A stretch of DNA of 64,000 nt from Hyphomicrobiales bacterium (GTDB lineage Bacteria; Pseudomonadota; Alphaproteobacteria; Rhizobiales; Beijerinckiaceae): NCBI GenBank assembly GCA_027484605.1, contig JAIXSR010000153.1, forward strand, positions 1 through 64,000. The letters run 5' to 3'. Below are positions 33,804-42,331 of the stretch, piece after piece. The stretch's first letter is position 1. Each line of letters starts with the position of its first letter. The notes below the pieces were generated by a model, which was not told the origin of the DNA, made no database searches, and saw only the letters and a list, made by a program, of their open reading frames with translations. Both the position numbers and the translations under genes were made by a program.

Positions 33804-34984
33804 CGAAACCGAGCGCACTGGATCATCTGCGGGTGCTGGATCTGACGCGGGTGCGCGCCGGCCCGACCTGTTGCCGCGTTCTCGCGGATTTCGGCGCCGA
33901 TGTGATCAAGATCGAGGCACCGGACGGGGTCGATCCGAACGAGGGCATGTCCGGCCCACGCCTCGGCTATGACATGCAGAACCTGCATCGCAACAAGAGG
34001 TCGATCACGCTCAACCTCAAGGAAGTGCAGGGGCGGGAAGTCCTTTACCGGCTGGTCGAGCAGGCGGATGTGGTGGTGGAAAACTACCGCCCCGATGTAA
34101 AGGATCGTCTCGGCCTGGCCTACGAGACACTGGCCGCCATCAATCCGCGCATCATTCTCGCCTCGGTTTCCGGTTTCGGGCAGGACGGGCCCTACCGCAC
34201 CCGCGCCGGATTCGACCAGATTGCCCAGGGCATGGGCGGGCTGATGTGGATCACCGGCCAGCCGGGGCAGGGCCCGATGCGGGCCGGCGCCGCCGTGGCG
34301 GATTCAACCGCCGGACTTTACGCGGCGGTCGGAATTCTCGTGGCCCTTGCCGAGCGGGAGAAGTCAGGACGCGGGCAATGGGTCCACACATCGCTTCTTC
34401 AGGCGCAGATTGCCCTGTGCGATTTCCAGGCTGCACGCTATCTCGTCGACAGGGCGGTGCCGCCGCAAGCCGGCAATGACCATCCCTATTCGACGCCGAT
34501 GGGCGTGCTCGAAACCGCAGATGGCTTCATCAATATCGGCGTTGGCGGGGAAGGGCAGTGGATCAGCTTCTGCCAGGCCATCGGCCATCCCGAACTGGCG
34601 AGCCACCCCGATTTTGCCCGGCAGGATCAGCGATTTGCCAATCGCCCCAAGCTTGCGGCCGTTCTCGCCCCCGTCATGAAGACCCGCCCTTCGGCGGAAT
34701 GGCTCGACCTTTTCGAGGTGCATAGCGTGCCCGCCGGCCCGATCTACCGGATGGACGAGGTTTTCGCCGATCCGCAGGTGCGCCACCTCGGCATTGCGGA
34801 AAAGGTCACGCATCCGGACACAGGCGAGATCGAGCTGATCGGCCAGCCGGTTGTCCTGACGCGGACACCGGCCGCGATCGTCACGCCGATCCCGGACAAG
34901 GGTGTGCATACGGAGGAGATTCTGGTCACGGCCGGCTATTCGCCCAACGATATCGCGCGGTTCCGCGCGGACGGGGTGATCTAG
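33800..34984 (+). CDS. Class III CoA-transferase (CaiB/BaiF family)
   Basis: This 394-residue family III CoA-transferase has N-terminal LRVLDLTRVRAGPTCCRVLADFGADVIKIEAPDG, DNxHR-like LHRNKRSITLNLK, and the catalytic aspartate D168 in AAVADSTAGLYAA, which corresponds to D169 of formyl-CoA transferase. It moves CoA between carboxylic acids. The ATG overlaps the amidase stop. It ends 1 bp before the crotonase ATG. Confidence 0.9.
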   Translation: MTKPSALDHLRVLDLTRVRAGPTCCRVLADFGADVIKIEAPDGVDPNEGMSGPRLGYDMQNLHRNKRSITLNLKEVQGREVLYRLVEQADVVVENYRPDVKDRLGLAYETLAAINPRIILASVSGFGQDGPYRTRAGFDQIAQGMGGLMWITGQPGQGPMRAGAAVADSTAGLYAAVGILVALAEREKSGRGQWVHTSLLQAQIALCDFQAARYLVDRAVPPQAGNDHPYSTPMGVLETADGFINIGVGGEGQWISFCQAIGHPELASHPDFARQDQRFANRPKLAAVLAPVMKTRPSAEWLDLFEVHSVPAGPIYRMDEVFADPQVRHLGIAEKVTHPDTGEIELIGQPVVLTRTPAAIVTPIPDKGVHTEEILVTAGYSPNDIARFRADGVI

Positions 34985-34985
34985 C

Positions 34986-35780
34986 ATGGCGGGTTCGGGC
35001 GCGACCATCCGTTATGAAGGCGAGGCCGGCATTGCGCGGCTGACCCTCGCCCATGGCGCCCGCTTCAACGCCATGACGCTCGGCATGTGGCGGGCTCTGC
35101 CGGAAGCCATTGCCAGGGCGGAAGCGGATCCGGACATCCGCGTCATCGCCCTGACCGGGGAGGGCGAGAAAGCCTTCTGCGCCGGTGCGGATATCTCTGA
35201 ATTCGGCGAACAGCGCTCCTCTACGGAGCAGATCGAGCGCTACAATTCCGCCGTTGCAGCGGCGAATGCGGCTCTGGCTGCTGCGACCAAGCCGACAATC
35301 GCACTCATCCGCGGCATCTGCTTCGGCGGCGGTTTCGGCCTCGCAATGGCCTGCGACCTGCGCCTTGCCCGTGCGGATGCGCGGTTCCGGATTCCCGCCG
35401 CGCGGGTCGGGCTCGGCTATGGCCATGCCGGGGTGGAGACGATGGTCCGGCGGATCGGCATGCCGGCTGTGGCCGAGCTCCTGCTTTCGGCGCGAATCTT
35501 GAATGGCGACGAGGCATATCACTACCAGATCATCCATCGCCTCTGGTCGGGCGAGGATTTCCCAGCGCTTTCCGAGGCCTATCTGACGGACATGGCGGGG
35601 AATGCGCCCCTCTCGATGCAGGCTGCGAAGCGGAGCCTGATCGAACTGACGAAGCACGAGGCCGAACGGTCGCCCGAGGCGGTGGATGCCCTGGTTGCGG
35701 CCTGTTTTGCCAGCGAGGATTACCGCGAGGGCCAGCAGGCCTTCCTGGAAAAACGTCGTCCGGAGTTCCGGGGGCGGTAG
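34986..35780 (+). CDS. Enoyl-CoA hydratase/isomerase (crotonase) family protein
   Basis: This 264-residue crotonase-fold enzyme has the oxyanion-hole segments FCAGADI (about 64-70) and GICFGGGF (110-117). Classic hydratases use two catalytic glutamates. Here the first is replaced: the PE pair becomes PA (A138 in FRIPAARVGLG), while the second appears kept as E164 in AVAELLLSAR. It may therefore be an isomerase, lyase or hydrolase rather than a standard hydratase. It is coupled to the CoA-transferase gene. Confidence 0.85.
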   Translation: MAGSGATIRYEGEAGIARLTLAHGARFNAMTLGMWRALPEAIARAEADPDIRVIALTGEGEKAFCAGADISEFGEQRSSTEQIERYNSAVAAANAALAAATKPTIALIRGICFGGGFGLAMACDLRLARADARFRIPAARVGLGYGHAGVETMVRRIGMPAVAELLLSARILNGDEAYHYQIIHRLWSGEDFPALSEAYLTDMAGNAPLSMQAAKRSLIELTKHEAERSPEAVDALVAACFASEDYREGQQAFLEKRRPEFRGR

Positions 35781-35846
35781 CTAGACAGTGACTTTTGCAG
35801 CGAAACGCGCCGGCATGGACATGCCCTGCGCAAGAAGGAGAGGGAC

Positions 35847-36833
35847 ATGAAGCGTCGTGACTTTATCGGAACCATCGCCGCCCTGCCATTGGCCGGATTC
35901 GCACTGACGAGCGAGGCCAGCGCGCAGGCCGCCCCGCTCAACCCGCCGGTCACCCTGACGGTGGGCTACCAGAAGGTCGGGCATCTCGCCCCGATGATCC
36001 TGATCGCCGACACGCTGAAGGCGCAGGGCGTCGAGATCAAGCTCGTGGAATTCGCCCGCTACGCCGATGCCCGGACGGCGCTGCTTGCGGGCTCGCTGGA
36101 CGTCGCGTCGGTCGGCCCGGCGGATCTCGCCATCTCGCTGGCCAATGGCTCGACCAGCATGGTCGGGATCATGGGCGTCGGCTCATCGCCGAAATATGTC
36201 ATTGCCGGCAAGGACAAGAAGTTCGACAGCTGGGACGACATCAAGGGCAAGAAGATCGCCATCGCGCCGGGCTCCGCCGTCTGGTTCCAGTTCGCGGCCA
36301 CGCTGGTCGAGAAGGGGATTCCCTATTCCTCGTTCAATGCCGTCAATATTCAGGGCGGCGGAGCGAATTTCAACACGGCGCTCGAGAAGGGCGAAGTGGA
36401 TGCCATCGTCACCTGGGAACCGTTTGAATCGATCCCCGTCATGAAGGGCTATGGCAAATTCGCCAAGAACCTCGACTATTCGGTCTCGAAATCCGTGGGC
36501 GCCGAACTGGGCATGCTGGCGGCGAACAAGGCGGCAGCCACGGCGAAGCGGCCAGCGGTCGAGCGCTTCGTCTCGGCCTATGTCGCCAAGATGAAGGAAC
36601 TCGAAGGCTCCCGCGAGGCTTTCGGCAAGGCGATTGCCACCCTGACCGGCCTTGATGCCGAGGTCTCGATGAAGATCGCCGAGGTGATCCAGCTCGGCCC
36701 GGTCATCACGCCGGACCAGATCAAGCGCCAGGCCAAGGCCTTTGCCGAACTCAACGTCATTCCGAAGGACGTCTCGGGTGAGATCGAGACCTATTGGGAT
36801 GGCTCCTATCTCGCTGCGGCGATGAAGAAATAA
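35847..36833 (+). CDS. ABC transporter substrate-binding protein, NMT1/SsuA-type
   Basis: This 328-residue periplasmic protein of the NitT/TauT class starts MKRRDFIGT, a twin-arginine-like signal, with cleavage near ASAQ. The fold is seen in VTLTVGYQKVGHLAPMILIADTL, LLAGSLDVASVGPADLAISLANG and IKGKKIAIAPGSAVWFQFA. Cargo may be a sulfonate, nitrile, pyrimidine or taurine-like compound; it cannot be told. AAGGAGAGG precedes the ATG. First gene of a six-gene plus-strand operon. Confidence 0.88.
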   Translation: MKRRDFIGTIAALPLAGFALTSEASAQAAPLNPPVTLTVGYQKVGHLAPMILIADTLKAQGVEIKLVEFARYADARTALLAGSLDVASVGPADLAISLANGSTSMVGIMGVGSSPKYVIAGKDKKFDSWDDIKGKKIAIAPGSAVWFQFAATLVEKGIPYSSFNAVNIQGGGANFNTALEKGEVDAIVTWEPFESIPVMKGYGKFAKNLDYSVSKSVGAELGMLAANKAAATAKRPAVERFVSAYVAKMKELEGSREAFGKAIATLTGLDAEVSMKIAEVIQLGPVITPDQIKRQAKAFAELNVIPKDVSGEIETYWDGSYLAAAMKK

Positions 36834-36845
36834 GCACGGCCATTA

Positions 36846-36874
36846 GGACCCGGCCGGGTCAGCCGGCCGGGTCC
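36846..36874 (+). promoter_or_regulatory. Intra-operon stem-loop after NMT1-type binding protein
   Basis: GGACCCGGCCGG (36846-36857) and CCGGCCGGGTCC (36863-36874) form a perfect 12-bp stem with a 5-nt loop, in the 61-bp gap before the permease gene. There is no T-tract. Confidence 0.78.
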
Positions 36875-36894
36875 AACCCTGGGGGAGCAATGTC

Positions 36895-37764
36895 ATGACC
36901 GATGCGACAATCGGCAGCCGGACAAGACGGCCGGAGGTTTCGATCCTCGGTCAGATCGTGCGCTCCCGTCTCGGCAAGGCCATCCTGGCCCTGCTGCTGC
37001 CGCTGGGCGTGCTGGTGCTCTGGCAGGCCTCGGGCACGAACGGGGCCGTTGCCGGCGGGGCCTTGCCGACGCCAGACCGTGTCTGGAAGGCGTGGCTCGT
37101 CTGGGCCTTCGGCAAGCCCGGGCCGATGACGCTCTCGCCCTATGTCGGCAGCTGGGCCGATGCAATCTACTTCTCGGCCGGGCGTGTCGCCAAGGGGTTC
37201 GGCCTGGCCGTTCTCGTCGGCGTGCCGCTCGGCATCATGATCGGCTGGTCGCGCCTCGCCGCGTCGGTGGTCGATCCGACGATCCAGTGGCTGCGTCCGG
37301 TGCCGATCACGGCCTGGCTGCCCATTTCGATCGCGATCTTCGGCATTTCCGATTTCGGTGCCGTCTTTCTCATCACCATCGGTGCCTTCTACCCGATCGT
37401 GATCAACACGACACAGGGCGCGCGCGACGTCGACAAGAACTGGATCCGCGCGGCGCTCATGATGGGTGCCAGCCAATGGGACGTCCTGCGCCGCGTGGTG
37501 CTGCCGGCGGCGTTGCCGTCCATCTTTACAGGCTTGCGGATCGGCCTCGGAATCGGCTGGACGGCCGTGATTGTCTCCGAGATGGTCGCCGTCAAATCCG
37601 GCCTCGGCTATGTCCTCTGGGATGCCTACTATGTCGGCCGGATGGATATCGTGATCGCCGATATGGTCTCGATCGGGCTGTTCGGCTTCCTTTCCGACTG
37701 GGCCATCGTCCGGCTGGAACATTGGGTGCTGAAATGGCGCCGCCTGCAGAACTTCAACCAATAG
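36895..37764 (+). CDS. ABC transporter permease, NitT/TauT (SsuC) family
   Basis: This 289-residue permease has six predicted helices, an N-terminal charged tail, the PLGIMIGWSRLAASVVDPTIQWLRPVP region and the EAA loop WIRAALMMGASQWDVLRRVVLPAALPSIFTGLRIGLGIGW typical of SsuC/TauC. GGGGGAG lies 7 nt upstream of the ATG. It precedes its ATPase gene by 7 bp. Confidence 0.9.
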   Translation: MTDATIGSRTRRPEVSILGQIVRSRLGKAILALLLPLGVLVLWQASGTNGAVAGGALPTPDRVWKAWLVWAFGKPGPMTLSPYVGSWADAIYFSAGRVAKGFGLAVLVGVPLGIMIGWSRLAASVVDPTIQWLRPVPITAWLPISIAIFGISDFGAVFLITIGAFYPIVINTTQGARDVDKNWIRAALMMGASQWDVLRRVVLPAALPSIFTGLRIGLGIGWTAVIVSEMVAVKSGLGYVLWDAYYVGRMDIVIADMVSIGLFGFLSDWAIVRLEHWVLKWRRLQNFNQ

Positions 37765-37771
37765 GCGCAAC

Positions 37772-38530
37772 ATGGGCACGATTTCCCTTCGTTCGGTCTC
37801 GAAGGTCTATGGTGGCGCGCGCGAGGTCGTCGCGCTCGACCAGGTCGATTTCGACGTGGCCGAGGGCGAGTTCGTCGCGCTGCTTGGGCCGTCGGGCTGC
37901 GGCAAATCCACCCTGCTGAACCTCGTCGCCGGTTTCGAGACGCTGACCGACGGCACGCTGACCTTCGACAACGCGCCCGTCACCCGGCCGGGCCCGGATC
38001 GCGGCGTCGTGTTCCAGGAAGCCTCGCTCCTGCCCTGGCTGTCGGTCTGGGAGAATGTCGTCTTCGGCCCGAAGGTCCAGAAGCTGGCCCGGTCCGATTA
38101 CGAGCCGCGTGCCCGCGAGATCCTCCGCGTGGTCGGCCTCGAGGCCTTCCATGAAGCCCTGCCGGTCCAGCTTTCGGGCGGCATGCGCCAGCGCGTCGGC
38201 ATAGCCCGGGCGCTGGTCATGGAACCGCGCGCCCTGTTGATGGACGAGCCCTTCGGCGCGCTGGACGCCCAGACCCGCCTTTCGATGCAGGCACTCCTGC
38301 TCGATGTCTGGCAGACGCTGAAAACCACCGTCCTCTTCGTGACGCATGATATCGACGAGGCGATCCTCCTCGCGGACCGGATCTGCGTGATGACGGCGCG
38401 CCCCGGGCGGATCACCCGCACCATCCCGATCACCCTCAACCGTCCGCGCTCGATCGACGATCTCACCTCGGCCGAGTTCAACCGCTTCAAGGCCATGATC
38501 ATGGCCGAGATGCGCGGCGGCCACCATTGA
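37772..38530 (+). CDS. ABC transporter ATP-binding protein, NitT/TauT (SsuB) family
   Basis: This 252-residue ATPase has Walker [10 protein letters not shown] (39-47), VVFQEASLLPWLSVWENV, signature LSGGMRQRVGIARAL, Walker B LLMDEPFGALDAQTR and switch FVTHDIDEAILLADR. The MRQR signature and LLPWLSVWEN region are typical of SsuB/TauB. It energises the preceding permease. Confidence 0.92.
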   Translation: MGTISLRSVSKVYGGAREVVALDQVDFDVAEGEFVALLGPSGCGKSTLLNLVAGFETLTDGTLTFDNAPVTRPGPDRGVVFQEASLLPWLSVWENVVFGPKVQKLARSDYEPRAREILRVVGLEAFHEALPVQLSGGMRQRVGIARALVMEPRALLMDEPFGALDAQTRLSMQALLLDVWQTLKTTVLFVTHDIDEAILLADRICVMTARPGRITRTIPITLNRPRSIDDLTSAEFNRFKAMIMAEMRGGHH

Positions 38531-38552
38531 ACCGAGCCTGAGGCAGCAATCC

Positions 38553-39431
38553 ATGGCCAATCCCCGAATTCCCTACCGGATGACCTCGTCGCGGCCGAAG
38601 CTGCCGCCGATGCATGGAAAGACCATCCTCGTGCATCTCGTGCTGAATGTGGAGCACTGGCAGTTCGACCACGCCATGCCGCGGACGATCATCACGCCGC
38701 CGCATGGCCGGGAGACCGTCCCGGATGTGCCGAATTTTTCATGGGCGGATTATGGCATGCGGGCCGGTATGCCGCGCATCCTCGATCTGTTCGCGGCGCG
38801 GGGGTTGCCCGCCTCGACCAGCTTCAATGCCGGCGTGATCGATGCCTATCCCGAGGCCGCCCGGGCCATGCGCGATGCAGGCTGGGAATTCATCGGTCAT
38901 GGCATGCACCAGAAGGCGATGAACCATGTCGAGGGCGGCGAGGGTGCGCTGATCCGGGCCTGCCTCGACAAGATCGAGGGCTTCATCGGCCGGAAGGTCC
39001 GGGGCTGGCTCTCGCCGGGCCTGCGCGAGACGGTGGAGACGCCGGACCTGCTGAAGGCGGCCGGCCTCGACTATGTCTGCGATTGGGTGGTGGACGATCT
39101 CCCCTCCTACATGACCACGAAGGCCGGTCCGCTCGTCGCGATGCCGTACAATGTCGAGATCAATGACTCGATCATCTACGCCATCGAGCGCCATGCCACC
39201 GGGGAAATGGCGCGCCGGCTCGAATTCACCCTTCAGCAATTCGAGGCCGAGAGCGCGCAGAACCCGCGGGTTCTTGCCATCGGCCTCCACCCGCATCTGA
39301 TCTCGGTTCCGCATCGCATGCACGAACTGGTGCATATGCTCGACCTGCTCCAGGCCTCGGACAGGGTGCTCTTCACAACCGGAAGCGCGATCTGCGACTG
39401 GTTCACGCAACATCAGCAGCCGGGAGACTGA
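38553..39431 (+). CDS. Polysaccharide-deacetylase family protein, PuuE/allantoinase-like
   Basis: This 292-residue NodB-homology protein of the PuuE-like branch acts on small cyclic amides or N-acyl compounds rather than polysaccharides. It has LVLNVEHWQFD in place of the metal-binding TFDD, then FIGHGMHQKAMNHV, RGWLSPGLRETVETPDLLKAAG and GLHPHLISVPHRM. It probably hydrolyses an amide of the transported compound. It follows the ATPase by 22 bp and precedes the SDR by 2 bp. Confidence 0.85.
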   Translation: MANPRIPYRMTSSRPKLPPMHGKTILVHLVLNVEHWQFDHAMPRTIITPPHGRETVPDVPNFSWADYGMRAGMPRILDLFAARGLPASTSFNAGVIDAYPEAARAMRDAGWEFIGHGMHQKAMNHVEGGEGALIRACLDKIEGFIGRKVRGWLSPGLRETVETPDLLKAAGLDYVCDWVVDDLPSYMTTKAGPLVAMPYNVEINDSIIYAIERHATGEMARRLEFTLQQFEAESAQNPRVLAIGLHPHLISVPHRMHELVHMLDLLQASDRVLFTTGSAICDWFTQHQQPGD

Positions 39432-39433
39432 CC

Positions 39434-40198
39434 ATGGACCTCAGGATTGCAGGCAAGACGGTCCTCATCACCGGCGGCTCGAAGGGCATCGGCCTCGCCA
39501 GCGGCCGCGTCTTTCTCGAGGAAGGATGCAGGGTCATCCTGGTGGCGCGGGATGCGATCCGCCTGGCCGAAGCCGGCGCGAGCCTTGGCCCGAGCAATGC
39601 CGTCACCCTCTGCCCGGCGGACATGTCCCGCCCGGAGGAGCGGGCGCGCGTTGCCGCCGAATTCCCCGATGTCGACATCCTGGTCAACAATGCCGGCGCG
39701 ATCCCGGCCGGCGGCCTGCTTGACCTCACCATGGACACCTGGGAAGCGGCCTGGGCGCTGAAGGTGATGGGGTATATTCATCTCACGCAACTTTACCTCG
39801 CCGGCATGAAGGCGCGGAATTCCGGCGCCATCGTCAACATCATCGGCGCTGCCGGGCGCAGCCCTCGCTACAATTACGTCTGCGGCGCCACCGGCAACGC
39901 GGCGCTGATGGCCTTCACGGGGGCTGTCGGCGGCAAGTCCAGCGAATGGGGGGTGCGGGTTTTCGGGATCAACCCCTCCCAGACCCGGACAGACCGCATC
40001 ATCGCCCTGTCGAAGACCAAGGCGCGCGACGCTTTCGGCGACGAGAGCCGCTGGGAGGAAATGCTGACAGGCCTGCCCTTCGACCGGCTGATCGAACCGG
40101 AGGAGATTGCCCGCGCGGCCGCCTTCCTCGCTTCGCCCGCTTGCGGTTATGTCAGCGGCACGGTGCTGGACGTGGATGGCGGGCAAGCCTTCCGATGA
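39434..40198 (+). CDS. Short-chain dehydrogenase/reductase family protein lacking the usual catalytic residues
   Basis: This 254-residue SDR fold has an intact cofactor site TGGSKGIG (13-20), PADMSRPEE and NNAG (85-88), and the C-terminal GTVLDVDGGQ. The catalytic Ser-Tyr-Lys set is not in place: NIIGAAG has Gly138 where Ser is expected, and CGATGNAAL has Gly151 and Asn155 where YxxxK is expected. Nearby Y146 or Y148 could substitute. It may be a divergent reductase or non-catalytic. GGGAG precedes the ATG. The stop overlaps the next start. Confidence 0.85.
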   Translation: MDLRIAGKTVLITGGSKGIGLASGRVFLEEGCRVILVARDAIRLAEAGASLGPSNAVTLCPADMSRPEERARVAAEFPDVDILVNNAGAIPAGGLLDLTMDTWEAAWALKVMGYIHLTQLYLAGMKARNSGAIVNIIGAAGRSPRYNYVCGATGNAALMAFTGAVGGKSSEWGVRVFGINPSQTRTDRIIALSKTKARDAFGDESRWEEMLTGLPFDRLIEPEEIARAAAFLASPACGYVSGTVLDVDGGQAFR

Positions 40199-40698
40199 GC
40201 GTACAGCCCGGCTGGAATGGCCGCTTCTTCGAGGATTTCGCCCCTGGTGACATCTACAAGCATCCATTGGGCCGAACGGTCACGGCAACCGACAATGCGT
40301 GGTTCACCCAGCTCACGCTGAATACCGCGCATCTGCATTTCGATGCGAACTATGCCAGCAAGACCAGCTTCGGCCGCCCGCTGGTCAATTCCTGCTTCAC
40401 GCTCTCGCTGGTGACCGGACAATCGGTCACGGATGTCTCGCAGAATGTCTTCGCCAATCTCGGCTGGGACGAGGTCCGCCTGCCGCACCCGGTCTTCGAG
40501 GGCGATACGCTCTATGCAGAATCCGAGGTGCTCGAAGCGCGCGCCTCGGCTTCGCGCCCGGAAACCGGCATCGTGACGATCCGGACCATCGGCTACAATC
40601 AGGACGGGGATATCGTCATCAGCTTCCGGCGGACATTGATGGTCTATCGCCGCGGCCATGGCCCGCTGGCGAGCTATCGTCCGGAACCGAAGCGCTGA
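40195..40698 (+). CDS. MaoC-like (hotdog) acyl-CoA hydratase
   Basis: This 167-residue hotdog-fold protein has the N-terminal FFEDFAPGDIYKHPLGRTVTATD and the hydratase-2-type helix LTLNTAHLHFDANYA that carries the active-site His/Asp. Related proteins hydrate mesaconyl-, itaconyl- or enoyl-CoA esters. Its ATG overlaps the SDR stop (ATGA). Its last 25 bp overlap the 3' end of the convergent gene at 40674. Confidence 0.82.
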   Translation: MSVQPGWNGRFFEDFAPGDIYKHPLGRTVTATDNAWFTQLTLNTAHLHFDANYASKTSFGRPLVNSCFTLSLVTGQSVTDVSQNVFANLGWDEVRLPHPVFEGDTLYAESEVLEARASASRPETGIVTIRTIGYNQDGDIVISFRRTLMVYRRGHGPLASYRPEPKR

Positions 40699-41405
40699 TC
40701 CTCCGCCCTCAGCGCGCCGGTCTGGGCGAGCACGGTCAACTGATGGGCATAGAGGCCGAGAACCGCAACGCCGCCAAGCCCGTGTCGTGCCAGCGCATCG
40801 GGCGAAAGCCGGGCCTCCAGCAGGGCGCCAAAAGCAGCCTCGTCGGCCCAGCTCTCCACCACCAGCAAGACGGGCGGAACCGCATTGGCCGCACCGCGGG
40901 CGCGTTGCTCGGCATTGACATAGCCGCTGGCCGCGCGATCGGCGGCCAGCAGGCGGATCGCGGCAATCCCCGGGCTGGCGGCGAGTGCCGGCATGACCGC
41001 ATCCTGGAAGATTGCCAGATCGGTCGCTTCCTGCGCCTCGTCGATATCATAGCGCAGGGTGGCAACGAGCCCGCCTTGCGCAGAACCCCGTTCGGCTCCG
41101 TCATGCATCGCGACGACGCGGCAGAGCGAGCGGGCGACATGGCGGAAATGGCGCACGGCGGAAAGGGTCCGCGGCGTCGGGCTGTCGAGGCGCGCCTTGT
41201 AGTCCGGGCTGCGCACGACCTCGGGCGATTGTGTTTCATAGAGGTTGAAGAATTGCAGATCCGCGTTCCGCGCGATGAAGCGCCGCCCGCAGGTGAAGCC
41301 GGGGATCGAGACCCGCTCCGGCATGTGCTCCTCGCCATGCCAGGCATAGAACTCGGCCAGACCCTCGGCCGCGATGTCGTGCCAGATCGCGACGGCCCCG
41401 CTCAT
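40674..41405 (-). CDS. Conserved hypothetical protein, EthD/dimeric alpha-beta-barrel-like
   Basis: This 243-residue protein has what look like two dimeric alpha+beta-barrel repeats. The first has AEFYAWHGEEHMPERVSIPGFTCGRRF, a pattern common in EthD-like and ABM-like proteins. The second has AIFQDAVMPALAASPGIAAIRLLA. No enzyme activity can be assigned. It is the last gene of a minus-strand operon and is coupled to the aldolase-family gene by a 4-bp overlap. It overlaps the MaoC-like gene tail to tail. Confidence 0.7.
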   Translation of the reverse strand: MSGAVAIWHDIAAEGLAEFYAWHGEEHMPERVSIPGFTCGRRFIARNADLQFFNLYETQSPEVVRSPDYKARLDSPTPRTLSAVRHFRHVARSLCRVVAMHDGAERGSAQGGLVATLRYDIDEAQEATDLAIFQDAVMPALAASPGIAAIRLLAADRAASGYVNAEQRARGAANAVPPVLLVVESWADEAAFGALLEARLSPDALARHGLGGVAVLGLYAHQLTVLAQTGALRAEDQRFGSGR

Positions 41406-42325
41406 GGCAGAAGCCCGTTCTCGATCATCAGCCGGCGGATCTCGGCCCGTTCCTCATCACGGATGCCAAGCTGGGGCTCGCGCACGGTGGCGTCCGGGAA
41501 CAGCCCCTGCAGGCGCAGGACTTCCTTCATGCGCGGGCGGAAATCGCGGATCGGCGGCCGCCAGCAATAGCGGGCGATCGGACCCAGCCTTTTCCAGATC
41601 GCGCGCGCCGCGACAATGTCGCCGCCCTGCACGCCGTCATTCATTGCGACCAGCTCGCGGGTGAAGCTGCCGGCAAAGCCGATCAGCGCGCCGTTGCAGC
41701 CCATCATCATCGCCTCGAAGATGAAGGTGTCGCTGCCGGTGAGAACGCCGATCGACCGGGGCAGGCCCGCAGCCACCTCGATGGTCGAGAGCGTCTGCGC
41801 CACGTCGAAAGAGGCCTCCTTGATCGCCACAACTTCCGGGATCTCGGCCACCTGGCGCAGGATATCCGGCGTATAGTCCGGCCCCCAGCCCTTGGGGAAC
41901 TGGAAGCAGATGATCGGCAGCCGCGCCGCATCGGCAATGGCCTTGTGATAGCGATAGATCATCTCGCCGGGCACGGGTGCACCCGAAAAGGTCGGGAAGG
42001 GCGGGAAGACGGGAAATCCCTCGACGCCCATCCGTGCATAGCGCTCGGCCTTGGCGGCGGCCGCCAGGGTCGAACCGGCGACAATCCCCGACAGGAACGG
42101 AACGCGCCCCTTCAGGACACCGAGACAGGTCCGGATCACCTGGTCCTGCTCGTCCTCCGTGAGGGCGATCACCTCCGAGGCATCCATGTTCATGGCAATG
42201 CCGGCAGGGCTCTGGCCGGCGAGCCAATCCATATAGCGCTCGAGGCTGGACCAATCGATGCTGGCATCGGCATGCATCGGCAGGAAGGGAGCGGCAATGA
42301 CGCCGTGGCAGGGGCGGTTCAGCAT
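41402..42325 (-). CDS. Dihydrodipicolinate synthase/N-acetylneuraminate lyase family aldolase
   Basis: This 307-residue TIM-barrel class I aldolase of the DapA/NAL family has the Schiff-base lysine in VVAIKEASFD and the substrate-binding GVLTGSDTFIFEAMMMGCNGALIG. The tyrosine of DapA YNxP is replaced (FQFPKGWG), so it is not a lysine-biosynthesis enzyme. It probably cleaves or condenses a 2-keto acid from the imported substrate. It lies 6 bp downstream of the ATPase gene. Confidence 0.87.
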   Translation of the reverse strand: MLNRPCHGVIAAPFLPMHADASIDWSSLERYMDWLAGQSPAGIAMNMDASEVIALTEDEQDQVIRTCLGVLKGRVPFLSGIVAGSTLAAAAKAERYARMGVEGFPVFPPFPTFSGAPVPGEMIYRYHKAIADAARLPIICFQFPKGWGPDYTPDILRQVAEIPEVVAIKEASFDVAQTLSTIEVAAGLPRSIGVLTGSDTFIFEAMMMGCNGALIGFAGSFTRELVAMNDGVQGGDIVAARAIWKRLGPIARYCWRPPIRDFRPRMKEVLRLQGLFPDATVREPQLGIRDEERAEIRRLMIENGLLP

Positions 42326-42331
42326 GGAGCC

